Assembly: GCF_010560025.1 (NCBI RefSeq)
Contig: NZ_SAIY01000006.1
Coordinates: 1-64,000 of the forward strand
Origin: Verrucosispora sioxanthis
GTDB lineage: Bacteria > Actinomycetota > Actinomycetes > Mycobacteriales > Micromonosporaceae
Direction: 5' to 3'
Length of the DNA: 64,000 nt
The translations under genes and the position numbers were made by a program. Positions 37,843-47,704 of the stretch are shown here, piece by piece. Positions within the stretch are counted from its first letter, which is position 1; every line of letters starts with the position of its first letter. Below the pieces are notes generated by a model. That model saw nothing but the letters and a program-made list of their open reading frames with translations, had not been told where the DNA came from and made no database searches.

Positions 37843-40750
37843 TCACGCCAGCAGCGCCTCCAGTCGACGGTTGACCGCGGCCAGGGTCGCCCGCACCACC
37901 GCCTGCCGGGGATCGCCGGCCACCAGGGCGGACCCGGCCAACTGCTCGACCCACCCGTCGCAGACCAGCAGCACCACCACGGTGGCCACCTCGCAGTTGC
38001 CGAACGGCACCACCGCGGCGTGCTCCACGAAACACCGGCCACGTTCCGCCGTGGGACCGGCGGCGTAGAGCAGCTCGTCGATCGCCGCCGCCGCCGCGAC
38101 CCCGCACAACCGCAGCACGAAGCCGTCCACGGCGGGCCCGGTGGCGTACCCCGAGGCGTTCCGGTCGCCCGCGACCAGCCGGACCTCGACATTGGCGTCG
38201 AGCCCGAACGTGCTCACCTGGACGTGGTCGAGCACCACCCGGGGGCCCGGCGCCCCACCGGTGTCCAGCGGTCGCGACGGCGCGGACTCGGTCGTGGTGA
38301 GTTGCCCGCCGGAGTAGGACGCACCGAGGGTCGCCGGGCTGCCGGACGCACCCGGCTCGTCGACGACCGCCCGACCCCGGTTCGGTGCCGGTGACTGCCG
38401 GCGCCGCCGGGTGGTTTCCGGCACCGTCTCCGGCCGGCTCGGCGGAGTCTCCGTCCGGGTGCCGCCGGGTCTGGCGGACGGCGCCGCGGCTCCGCGGACG
38501 GGCGGTCTCACCCGCCTCGCCCGGCTCTCCGTGGCGCGCCGACGCACCGGCACGGCGGGGACTCCGGGTAGGCCGCGAGGTGCCGCAGCCAGTCCCATCC
38601 GCTCCTGCAACAACCGGGCGACATGTCGGCTCACCTCGGCCGGGTCGGCACCGTCAGCGAGGTCGAGGCGGAGGCTGTGCGCTCCGGCGGGGGTACGCCG
38701 CAGGGCGGCGTCGCGTACGCCCTCGACGCCGCGAACGGCGGCGAGGATCGCGTTGACGTCGAAGCCCTCCGGCCGGTCCCGCAGCGGGGCCGGCTCGTCG
38801 TCACGGCGAAGATGAGTGGCGATCCGGGCTAGTTCCGGGGTTTCGGCGGGTGGCTCCACAGCTGGCGGCTCCGGCACGACGGGCACGTCCGGTTCGGCGG
38901 GGACGCGCTGCGGCAACACCGCCGTGGTGCTGTCCCGCGAACGGTCGCCGGCCGGCTCGGTCGGCGGGACCGGATCGGGCGCGGACCGGCGTGCCGTATA
39001 GGGGCTGCGCTCGTCGGGACGGGCGCAGAGGGTGCGTTCGCGGCGATCGGACGCACCCGGATTCTCGCCGGGCGGGGCTGTCCCGGTGGTGGTTGGATCC
39101 GGCGGCGCGGGAGACCGGGGCGGGCGCGGGTGCCGGCTCGTCCGGAACCGGCCGCAGCCGGAACGGTCGGTACCCCGGAGGATCGCCGGCCGACCGGGCC
39201 TCGGCGACCGGCGGCGTCGGGCCGGGCTCGGCTGTCTCCCGCCGGCTCGGACCGGTCGGCTGCGGTACGCCGGAGGTGGGGGCCAGCGGCCGGGCCGCGG
39301 CCGGTGGGGCGCTCGTCGGATCGGCGGCGCCGGACGGCGTACCGGCCGGCGGGGAACTGGCCGGGCGCAGCGCCCACGGCAGCCGCTCGTCGGCCGGCGG
39401 GCCGCCGGACCGGTTGCCCCACGGCGGCGCATCCTCGTTCCGGGTACCCCAGGGCGGGCCCTCGTTGGCCGGCGCACCGCTGACCGGCGGCAACGCCCAT
39501 GACGGACGCTCCGCCGCCGGCGGCACCTGGCGACCGCGCCCACGACGGACGTTGGGGGCCGACGGTGCGCTGGTCGGATCGTCGCTGGCGGAGGGCAGCG
39601 CCCAGGACGGACGCTCAGCGGCCGGCGGCAGGTCGGCTGAGCGCGCCCAGGTGGGACGCGGCGAGTCCGGAGGGCCGCTGGTCGGATCGACGGCCGCCGG
39701 CTGGTCCGCCGGGTCGGGCCCGATGGGCGGCTGCCCTTCCGGATCGGGCTCGGCGTCGCGACGGGGTTCGTACGGCCGGGGCCGTTCCGCGCGAACCGGC
39801 TCGTACGGTCGCGTCGCCTCGGCGCGGAGCGGCTCGTACGGGCGGCTGGGCTCGCTGGCCCAGTTCCGGGCCGACGCCTCACGGGACCGACGGTCGGTGG
39901 GGGCGTCCTCGTCCCGCGCCCACGGTGGCGCCCAGTCGCGGACCGGGTCGGGCTGGGCCCAGGTGGGCCGGTCCGGCCCACCGACGGGCGGTTTGGCAGG
40001 CGACCAGCCGGCCGGCTGGTCGGTGCCGCCCGACGCGGCCGGCCAGCGGCCGGGCTGGTCGGTGCCGTCGACCGCAGGGCGGTCAGCCGGCCCGGCCGGC
40101 GGATCGGCGGCGGGCGCGGTCGGCCAGGGCTCACCGGCCGGCTCCGGCCGAAGAGCGTCGTCCCAGCCGTGCTGCCAGCCGTCGGCGGACCGTTCGGCGG
40201 AGGGTGCGTGCAGGCCGGGTGGCATCTCGAAGCCGGAGGGGGCGGTGCCGACCGGCGGCACCTGCACGGCCGGGGGCGACGAGGTCGGCCGACCGGTTCC
40301 GGCGGTGCCTGGCTGTTCGCCGGAGGGCACCGGACGAGGCGCCGGCACGACGAGGCGGTCCTTGCCCGCATCCTGGGCCGGCCCGCGCAGGCCGGGTGGC
40401 GCGCTGACCGGGACGTGCCGGCCACCGGTCGACTGGTCGGCGACGGGCGCGCCGTTCGGCTGGTGGCCGTTGACGTGGTTGCCGTTGACCCGGACGGGCC
40501 GCTCGGGCTCCGCCTGCTCACCGACGGGAGCGGGCAGGTCGGCGTGGCGTGACGAGGCGGTGGCCCAACCGGACGGAGACTCCGACCGCGAACCGGTCAC
40601 GTCGGAGCCAGGCACGACCTCGGGGCCCCACGACCAGTCGACCGGGGACGCCGACCACCCGTTGCCGGAACGGGCCAGGTCATCGCGCTGACCCGTCCCG
40701 TCGCCGTGCTCTCCCGGGGTGGCGGCACCGGGTTGCCCTGTTTCACTCAC
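37843..40750 (-). CDS. Long Pro-rich protein with two folded C-terminal domains, frameshifted
   Basis: I do not recognise this gene. From GTG 40750 (VSETGQPG; AAGGAG upstream) about 550 residues are low complexity, rich in Pro, Ala, Ser, Arg and Trp, with internal repeats such as RPSWALP and three RPYEP copies. Near 39115 one extra base shifts the frame; then come a small beta-alpha-beta-like domain (FDVNAILAAVRGVEGVRDA) and, after another linker, a C-terminal domain of about 130 residues (VVLDHVQVSTFGLDANVEV to NRRLEALLA). No signal peptide or membrane helix. Its stop lies 23 bases before the hydrolase start. Confidence 0.75.
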
Positions 40751-40896
40751 CGCGCGCTCCTTGGTCGCCCCCGCTGAGGCTACCGTGTGGCGACAGTGGC
40801 GATAAGTTACAGCGGCGGGCCAATTCCGCGAAGGGCCGAGTGGCCCCGACCGGTTCGGGTGATATGCCGGCCCGTACGACAACCTCGGAGGTTCCC

Positions 40897-41535
40897 ATGA
40901 CCGCTGTGGGGAACGGCGCCCAGACCGCCGGCCGACCCACGCGCCTGCCCCGTTCGGCGCGCCGCAAGCAGCTACTTGCCGCTGCTCAGGAGGTGTTCGT
41001 CGCGCAGGGCTACCACGCTGCGGCCATGGACGACATCGCCGAGCGGGCCGGGGTCTCCAAGCCGGTGCTGTACCAGCACTTCCCCGGCAAGATGGAGCTC
41101 TATCTGGCGCTGCTCGACACGCACTGTGACGCGATCGTCGCCAAGGTGCACGACGCCATGGCGAGCACCACCGACAACAAGGAGCGGGTCAGCGCGTCGG
41201 TGCGGGCGTACTTCGACTTCGTCGATCACGAGAGCGAGGCCTTCCGCCTGGTCTTCGAGTCGGATCTGCGCAACGAGCCGGCCGTGCGGCAGCGCGTGGA
41301 GCGGGTCGAGCAGGGCTGCATCGCGGCGATCACCGACACGATCATCTCCGACACAGGGGTCAGCCGGGCGCACGCCGAGCTGCTCGCCTCGGGCCTGGTG
41401 GGCGCGGCCGAGACCGCCGCACAGTTCTGGCTGGCCGGTGGGCGGCAGGTGCCCAAGGCCGAGGCCGAGGCGTTGGTGGCGGCGCTGTCCTGGCGGGGCA
41501 TCGCCAGCTTTCCGCTGCAAGGTGAGTCAGCCTGA
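40897..41535 (+). CDS. TetR family transcriptional regulator
   Basis: A 212-residue repressor-type protein. The DNA-binding domain is RRKQLLAAAQEVFVAQGYHAAAMDDIAERAGVSKPVLYQHFPGK (shown here by position, residues ~20-62), with the recognition helix SKPVLYQHF. The C-terminal ligand domain is the type found in the Rv3208 group. ATG 40897 has GGAGG five bases upstream. It is followed 63 bases later by DUF3107, the same pairing as Rv3208-Rv3208A in mycobacteria. Target genes are unknown. Confidence 0.93.
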   Translation: MTAVGNGAQTAGRPTRLPRSARRKQLLAAAQEVFVAQGYHAAAMDDIAERAGVSKPVLYQHFPGKMELYLALLDTHCDAIVAKVHDAMASTTDNKERVSASVRAYFDFVDHESEAFRLVFESDLRNEPAVRQRVERVEQGCIAAITDTIISDTGVSRAHAELLASGLVGAAETAAQFWLAGGRQVPKAEAEALVAALSWRGIASFPLQGESA

Positions 41536-41598
41536 CCTTCGACCTTGTGATCGGATAGCCTTCGCAGGGCGGCCATTTCGCCCGATGGAGGAGGCACA

Positions 41599-41826
41599 GT
41601 GGAGGTCAAGATCGGCGTGCAGTACGCGCCGCGCGAGCTGGTCCTGGAGAGCGCACAGTCGCCGGCCGAGATCGAGCGGATCGTGACCGACGCCGTCGCC
41701 AGGGGCGAGGGCACCCTCTCCCTGACCGACGAGAAGGGGCGGCGGATCATCGTGCCGGTGGGCAAGGTCGCCTACGTCGAGATCGCCGAGGCGTCCCCCC
41801 GAGCGGTCGGTTTCACCGTCCGCTGA
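41599..41826 (+). CDS. DUF3107 protein
   Basis: A 75-residue protein of the DUF3107 family (mycobacterial TB9.4): starts MEVKIGVQYAPREL and ends VPVGKVAYVEIAEASPRAVGF. Predicted small alpha/beta fold; function unknown. GTG 41599 follows GGAGGA. It probably shares a transcript with the TetR gene and ends at a bidirectional hairpin. Confidence 0.93.
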   Translation: MEVKIGVQYAPRELVLESAQSPAEIERIVTDAVARGEGTLSLTDEKGRRIIVPVGKVAYVEIAEASPRAVGFTVR

Positions 41827-41836
41827 CGTTCCGACG

Positions 41837-41890
41837 GACCGGCGACAGGATCAGTGGGCGGGGTTTAACGCCGCACTCCTGTTGCCGGTC
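41837..41890. terminator. Bidirectional hairpin between DUF3107 and ferritin-like gene
   Basis: A 14-bp stem with one G-T pair (41837-41850 and 41877-41890; GACCGGCGACAGGA on the left) encloses a 26-base loop. It lies between two convergent stops. Confidence 0.7.
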
Positions 41891-42592
41891 TCAGTTGTTG
41901 AGCCCGACGGCGACCATCCGCGCCGTGTGCGCGGCGGTCAGCCGCCGGAACAGTTCCGCCACGTCGACCTGACCACCCGCGACGATCAGCGTGGTGAGGG
42001 CCCGGTGGTCGGCGGCGGCGACCCGTCCCGCCTGGGATAGCGCCTCGCCCACCAGGCGTCGGGCCCACATCGACAGTCGGCCCGCCACGGTCGGATCGGT
42101 CTCGATGGCGAGCCGGATCTCGGCGGCCGCGAACTCCGCGTACCGCGACTCGTGCAGCACGTCGAGGACCAGTTGACGTTCGGGTTCGCCGAGGGCGGCG
42201 GCGATCTCCCGAAGGAAGTCGTCGGTGATGGCGTCACCGACGTACGCCTTGGTGACCGCCTCGGCCCAGTCGCGGGGCTCGGTCGAGTCGTGGTACGCCT
42301 GCAACGGTGTGACGTACGCCGCCATCGCGTCGTCCGGCGGCACGCCCAGCGCGGCGAGCCGGTCGGCCAGCCGCCGGTAGTTGGTGATCTCGGCAGCGGC
42401 CATCTCACTCAGCGCGGCCCGGCGACGCAGGTCGGGGGCGAGCCGGGCATCGGCGGCCATCCGGTCGAAGGCGAGCAGTTCGCCGAGGGCCACCAGACCG
42501 AGCAGGTCGGTGACGGCGTCGCCGGGCGGGACCGTGGTGGCGTCACCGGGCGCGGCCGGAACGCCGTGGCCGGGCGGAGTGGGGGTGGACAC
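41891..42592 (-). CDS. Ferritin-like four-helix protein (Rv3210c type)
   Basis: A 233-residue, almost entirely helical protein. Acidic residues spaced as in ferritin-like di-iron proteins occur in GLVALGELLAFDRM, LSEMAAAEITNYRRL, DAITDDFLREIAAALGEPE and FAAAEIRLAI, although the exact ExxH pair is not obvious, so metal binding is uncertain. It starts at GTG 42592 and diverges from the DEAD helicase. The order TetR, DUF3107, ferritin-like, DEAD helicase matches the mycobacterial neighbourhood. Confidence 0.85.
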   Translation of the reverse strand: MSTPTPPGHGVPAAPGDATTVPPGDAVTDLLGLVALGELLAFDRMAADARLAPDLRRRAALSEMAAAEITNYRRLADRLAALGVPPDDAMAAYVTPLQAYHDSTEPRDWAEAVTKAYVGDAITDDFLREIAAALGEPERQLVLDVLHESRYAEFAAAEIRLAIETDPTVAGRLSMWARRLVGEALSQAGRVAAADHRALTTLIVAGGQVDVAELFRRLTAAHTARMVAVGLNN

Positions 42593-42660
42593 GTGCGCAG
42601 GCTACCGTCCGCCGGCGGCGCGGCAGACCCGCGCCAAATCGCCGACCATCGCCCACAGTT

Positions 42661-42676
42661 TGTGATACAGGTCACT
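42661..42676. promoter_or_regulatory. CRP-like site TGTGA-N6-TCACT in the divergent promoter region
   Basis: TGTGATACAGGTCACT has the two-fold core GTGA-N6-TCAC used by CRP-type regulators. It lies 69 bases upstream of the ferritin-like GTG and about 250 bases upstream of the DEAD helicase ATG, inside the 335-base gap 42593-42927. The rest of that gap holds no gene; an AT-rich patch at 42676-42743 (with TAGCAT at 42738) may be the helicase promoter, leaving a leader of about 185 bases. Confidence 0.5.
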
Positions 42677-42927
42677 TACAAACCTTTGCGTCGTTGCCCG
42701 CCCCCATGGAATCGGGACGCTGTTTAACCCGTTCAGGTAGCATGGAGGAGTTGCCGTAGGTGCCGATCCGGCCGGAGTCAACTCCGATCCGGTCGAAGTC
42801 CGACCCACGGCGCGCGTGCGGCCCGGTCCGTTCGGCTCTCTGCCGCCGACCGTGTGGCCCGCGCCATACCGAACGCGCCCTGCGGACATGACGGGGCGCA
42901 CCCACGAGAGGGCACCCCCAAATCCAC

Positions 42928-44632
42928 ATGAGTGAGCCGATTCAAGACATCATCGACGGCCAGGAACTGGCCCCGACCGCCCCGGTCCGACCGGAGGCAC
43001 CGACCTTCGCCGAGCTCGGCGCGCGCGACGAGACCGTCGACGCGCTGGCCGCGGCCGGCATCACCCGCGCCTTCGCCATCCAGGAGTACGCGCTGCCGAT
43101 CGCGCTGCGCGGAGCTGACCTGATCGGGCAGGCACCGACCGGCACCGGCAAGACGCTGGGCTTCGGCGTGCCGTTGCTGGAGCGGGTCTTCGCACCCGAC
43201 GAGGGTGGCGACGGGCTGCCGCAGGCCCTGGTCGTCGTACCAACCCGCGAGCTGGGCATCCAGGTCGCCAAGGACATCGCCGCCGCCAGCCGCACCCGGG
43301 GCGTACGCGTGCTGCCGATCTACGGCGGTGTCGCGTACGAGCCGCAGATCGAGGCGTTGCGCAAGGGTGTGGAGATTCTCGTCGGCACGCCGGGCCGCCT
43401 GCTCGACCTGGCCAAGCAGAAGCACCTGCGCCTGCACGGGGTGCGCGCGCTGGTGCTCGACGAGGCCGACCGGATGCTCGACCTCGGCTTCCTGGACGAC
43501 GTCGAGCGGATCCTGGCGATGCTGCCGGAGGACCGGCAGACCATGCTCTTCTCCGCGACCATGCCGGACCCGATCGTGACGCTGTCCCGACGCTTCCTGC
43601 GCCACCCGATCACGATCCACGCCGGGCACACCGCCGAGACCGGCCCCTCGCCGCAGACGGAGCAACTCGTCTACCGCACCCACTCGATGAACAAGATCGA
43701 GATCGTGGCCCGGATTCTCCAGGCGGAGAGCCGTGGACTGACCATTATCTTCACCCGGACCAAGCGGGCCGCCGACCGGGTCGCCGAGGACTTGGACTTC
43801 CGGGGCTTCGCGGTCGCGGCGGTGCACGGCGACCTCGGGCAGGGTGCCCGGGAGCGGGCCCTGCGGGCATTCCGGGCCGGAAAGATCGACACCCTGGTCG
43901 CCACCGACGTGGCGGCCCGGGGCATCGACGTCAGCGGCGTCACCCACGTGATCAACTACGACTGTCCGGAAGACCAGGACACCTACACCCACCGCATCGG
44001 CCGGACCGGTCGGGCCGGCGCGAGCGGGGTCGCGGTGACCTTCGTCGACTGGGACGACATGCCCCGCTGGCGGATCATCGACAAGACGCTCGGCCTGGAC
44101 ATGCCCGAGCCGCCGGAGACGTACCACACCTCGCCGCACCTCTACACCGACCTGCACATCTCCACGGAGATCACCGGCACCCTGCCCACCGCGGAACGCA
44201 CCCGCGCCGGGTTGGCCGCCGAAATCGAGGAGGACCTGGGTGGTGGCCGCTCCCGGCGGGGCGAGCCGCGCGGCACCCGCCGCCGCGGTCGCGGCGACGG
44301 TGGCCGTGGTGAGGGCGGCCGTGGTGAGGGCGGCCGTGGACGCGGCGGCAGCGGCCGCCGGCAGGACGGTGCGGACACCACGCCGACCGAGGCCACCGCG
44401 AGTGACGCCGAGGAAGGCACCCGTACCCCGACGTCGCCGGCGCCGCCGGGCCGGCGAGGCGGTGGCGGGCGCCGAGACCGTCTCGACGGCCGTCGACGGC
44501 ACCCCCGCCGAGGCAGCCACCGACCGCAGCGAGGACGGAGCCACCGACGCCGCCCCGCGTCCGCGCCGCCGCCGACGCCGCCGCGGTGCCGCTGCCGACA
44601 GCGGTACGCCGGCCGAAGCGACCACCGACTGA
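42928..44632 (+). CDS. rhlE: DEAD-box RNA helicase, C-terminal frameshift
   Basis: An ATP-dependent RNA helicase. All motifs are present: Q motif near residue 48, APTGTGKT (I), PTRELG (Ia), GTPGR (Ib), DEAD (II), SAT (III), IIFTRTKR (IV), ATDVAARGID (V) and HRIGRTGRAG (VI). A basic RG-rich tail follows, with direct GGRGEGGRGEGG repeats. Near 44436 a CCCC run has one base too many; correcting it gives a tail of Arg-rich blocks ending EATTD at 44632. Uncorrected, the reading continues to 44886 into the next gene. About 567 residues. A probable orthologue of mycobacterial RhlE. Confidence 0.93.
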
Positions 44633-44858
44633 CGACGTACCGCCCGAGGCGACGGAGCGCGGCCAGCGCCGCTGACCGACCCGTCGCCGCCCGGGCGGTA
44701 CCTGCTGTCCGCCCCCCTTTGCTCCGCTTCACTCCACGCACCGGCTACCCGCCGGAACCTGTGCGTCGGTTGAAGCAGAGCTGGCGGATGGGCAGTGCGG
44801 GGGGTCGTGGCCGCCTGCCAGCTGACGATGCCGCCGAATCGTCCGGGAAGATGGAGCG

Positions 44859-46031
44859 ATGCCCGAACCACTGGACTCCGCCCTGACCGAGGTCCGCTCG
44901 ATGCTGCTCGGACCGGCCCTCACCCGGGCCGTGGCGGCCGGACGGCGACGCGGCCAGCGTCCCTCGATGGTCCGGGCCGAACTGCGTCCCGTCGCGCTCA
45001 AGGCCGGTCAGCGGCTGCAGATCTCCACCTCCGACGGGGACCGGCCGCACACCCGGAACCTGAGTCTCGGGCCGGAGGCCGAGGCGGCGGTGGAGGCGCT
45101 GCTGGCCGAGCCGTTCGGCAACTGGCACGTGGAAACCGCCGACGCCACCCTGCAACTGCGGGTGACCAAGTCGGGCGAGGCCCAGGTGCACCGCAGCACG
45201 GCGAGCCGGTCGGTTGCCCCGGCCGCCGCCGGGCACGACCGAAGCAAGGAGTACCTGCTCGACCCGGGCGATCCGCTCTTCGCCGAGATCGGCGGCTCGG
45301 CGGCCAAGCGACGGCAGGTGGACGCGTTCCTGCGGGCGCTGACCGCCACCCTGCCGGACGGGCTGGCCGGGCAGTTGGACCGACCACTTCGGGTGGTGGA
45401 CCTGGGCTGCGGCAACGCGTACCTGACCTTCGCCGCGTACCGCTACCTGTCCGGCACTGGGGTCGACGTCGAGCTGGTGGGGGTGGACGTGCGCGACGAC
45501 CAGCGCCGCCGCAACACCGAGCTGGCCGAGCGGCTGGGCTGGGCCGACCGGGTGCGGTTCGTCGCCGGCACGATCGCCGACGCGACCGTCGAGCCGTCAC
45601 CCGACCTGGTGCTCGCGCTGCACGCCTGCGACACCGCCACCGACGAGGCGCTGGCCCGGGCGGTGGGCTGGCGCGCCCGCTGGGTGCTCGCCGCGCCGTG
45701 CTGCCATCACGACGTCGCGGCGCAGCTGCGTACCCGGCCGGCCCCGCCCCCGTACGACCTGCTGACCCGGCAGGGCATCCTGCGGGAGCGCTTCGCGGAC
45801 GTCCTCACCGACGCGCTGCGTGCCGGGTTGCTGCGCCTGCACGGCTACCGGGCCGAGGTGGTCGAGTTCGTCGACTCCGCGCACACCCCGCGGAACCTGC
45901 TCATCCGGGCCCGCCGGACCGGCGCCGAACCGACCGCCGCCCAGCGCGCGGAGTACCGGGACCTGGTCACCCAGTGGCAGCTCAACCCCCGGCTGGAGAC
46001 GCTGCTCACGCAACTGCCGCCGACGATGTGA
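44859..46031 (+). CDS. SAM-dependent methyltransferase (Methyltransf_32-like)
   Basis: A 390-residue class I methyltransferase. An N-terminal region of about 150 residues with no clear motif precedes the Rossmann domain: RVVDLGCGNAYLTFAAY (SAM loop), ELVGVDVRDDQ, then LVLALHACDTATDEAL and the characteristic VLAAPCCHHD. The HACD and PCC motifs are those of the METTL25/PF13679 group. Substrate is unknown. It follows the DEAD helicase on the same strand after a 226-base gap in which I see no gene. Confidence 0.85.
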   Translation: MPEPLDSALTEVRSMLLGPALTRAVAAGRRRGQRPSMVRAELRPVALKAGQRLQISTSDGDRPHTRNLSLGPEAEAAVEALLAEPFGNWHVETADATLQLRVTKSGEAQVHRSTASRSVAPAAAGHDRSKEYLLDPGDPLFAEIGGSAAKRRQVDAFLRALTATLPDGLAGQLDRPLRVVDLGCGNAYLTFAAYRYLSGTGVDVELVGVDVRDDQRRRNTELAERLGWADRVRFVAGTIADATVEPSPDLVLALHACDTATDEALARAVGWRARWVLAAPCCHHDVAAQLRTRPAPPPYDLLTRQGILRERFADVLTDALRAGLLRLHGYRAEVVEFVDSAHTPRNLLIRARRTGAEPTAAQRAEYRDLVTQWQLNPRLETLLTQLPPTM

Positions 46032-46149
46032 CGGAATCGCCGTCCGCCACCGAAATCGTCTGGTCGATCAGTCAATTGTTCGGCAACGTTCCCGTACTAC
46101 TCTCGAAGAGCGCACCGACGGGTGCCGGTCGGGAGGGAAGACCCACCGG

Positions 46150-46602
46150 ATGGGTTCGGCAGAGGTTTCGCCGCAGATGGCCTTCGCGCGTTTCGTGCGC
46201 CGTGCCATCGACGACGCCCGCGAGGAGCGCGGCTGGACCGTCACCGACCTGGCCGCCCACACCGGCGTCGGTCGCTCGACCGTCTTCCGCTGGCTCGCCG
46301 GCGACTGGCAGGACTACCCCGAACTGGCCAAGGTCCGCAGCTTCTGCGCGGCGCTCGACCTGCCGGTCGCGGCGGCCTTCCGCGCCCTCGGTCTGCCCGA
46401 CGCGGGCTCCGGGCCGTGGCGGCGTGGCGACGACGGCCCGGTGGAGGCCGACGTGCGGGTGATCCTGCAACGGTTGACGGATCCGGCGGTGCCGGCGGAG
46501 GAGAAGCACCACATCCGCGACCTGCTGCGCTACCTCGCCCGACGGCCGATCCGCCGGCCCTCGGATCCCACCACCACCCCGATGCGTCGGACGGCGGGCT
46601 AA
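46150..46602 (+). CDS. Helix-turn-helix regulator, XRE-like
   Basis: A 150-residue protein with an N-terminal HTH: FVRRAIDDAREERGWTVTDL then AAHTGVGRSTVFRWLAGDW, followed by a linker and a short C-terminal helix bundle (EEKHHIRDLLRYLARRP). Related to phage-repressor-like regulators. ATG 46150 is used, although the nearest purine-rich site (GGGAGG) is farther upstream than ideal. No target can be inferred. Confidence 0.82.
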   Translation: MGSAEVSPQMAFARFVRRAIDDAREERGWTVTDLAAHTGVGRSTVFRWLAGDWQDYPELAKVRSFCAALDLPVAAAFRALGLPDAGSGPWRRGDDGPVEADVRVILQRLTDPAVPAEEKHHIRDLLRYLARRPIRRPSDPTTTPMRRTAG

Positions 46603-46607
46603 GCCCC

Positions 46608-47635
46608 CTACGACACCGACACGGTGAACTCCGCCGTGCGTACCGCTCCCCCGGTCGCGAAGTCCAGGTAGAGCCGGTACCGCCCGGGCGCGGGTGTGGT
46701 GAGCCAGAACCGGATCGCGCCGTCGACGAGTTCCGCCTCCGGGTGCACGTGCAGGTAGCCGAGGTCACCCTGGCGCAGGGCGACGAGGTGGCCGTACGCA
46801 CCGAGGTAGCGCTCCAGCGTCGGGCCCACGCCGTCCGCCCCGGTGATCCGGAAGTCGACCGGCACGGTGAGCCCGGGCTGCGGAGCGCCCCGGTACTCGA
46901 CGGTGAACTCGTCGACCCTGGTCGTGGTCGCCGGGCCGGGCAGGTCACGGGGCGTGTAGTCGCCCGGCGCGACCAGGTCCACCCCGAGCGTGGTCGCCGT
47001 CTGCCGGCCGTCGTCGGCGACGGCGGTGAAGTCGGCGTACGCGCGCCAGACGCCGGGCGACGGCAGCGTCAGCGGGACCGACCAGGTGCCGTCCACCGCC
47101 ATGGTCGGATGCAGGTGCTGGTACCCGGACAGGTCCCGCCGCACCACGATCACGTGCATCGGCTTGTCGTGCACGACAGCGAACCGGGTGACCGTCCGGC
47201 GCTGCCCGTCCCGGATCTGGAACCGCAGTTCACCGGCCTGCCCGAGGGTGAACTCGTCGTCCAGTGGGGTCAGCGTGTATCCGTCCCGGCTGACCGCCAG
47301 ACCGCCGGCCTCGGCCGCCGCGTCCTGGTCGGCGCCGTGCGAGTGTGCGCCGGCGCCGGGGGCGTGGGGGTGCTCGGCCAGCGCGCTGCCCGTGCCGCCT
47401 GCCGCCGTGGGACCACCACCACCGTTGATCCGCCCGAGCCCGAATCCGAGCAGCACCGCCAGCACCAGCCCGCCGACCACCAGGGCCAACCGCAGCGTGG
47501 CGCGATCCGGTACCGCCGAGGCCGTGGCAGGCGCCTCGCCGGCTACCGGAGCCACGCCGGGGCCTGGCCGGCGGCGTGTCGCTCGGCGGTGCGCACCGAC
47601 CCGAGCGCGGGCGCGTCGGGTGCCTGGTCAGCCAT
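46608..47635 (-). CDS. Membrane-anchored His-rich extracellular protein, N-terminal frameshift
   Basis: The product has one membrane helix (LRLALVVGGLVLAVLLGFGLG), a His-rich linker (EHPHAPGAGAHSHGADQD) and two beta-rich repeats, each ending in an H-x-HP motif (YQHLHPTM and LHVHPEAEL). This resembles YtkA-like/metal-handling surface domains, so copper or other metal binding is plausible, not shown. The clean frame begins at GTG 47555; an upstream reading from ATG 47635 (MADQAPDAPALG) joins it if one C is restored near 47558, giving about 342 residues. Confidence 0.7.
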
Positions 47636-47704
47636 GCGCCCACCGTACCGCCGCGTTGATCGGGCACCTGGCGAGCCGACCCGATCGTGGTTCCGGTCGC
47701 ACCC

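Noticed and set aside
44633-44886. Extension of the DEAD helicase beyond 44632
   Set aside because: The extra residues are Arg/Pro-rich and overlap the methyltransferase start; removing one C near 44436 gives a natural tail that stops at 44632.
46075-46100. TTGTTC ... TACTAC as a promoter for the HTH gene
   Set aside because: Spacing between the boxes is about 13 bases instead of 16-18, so the match is not convincing.
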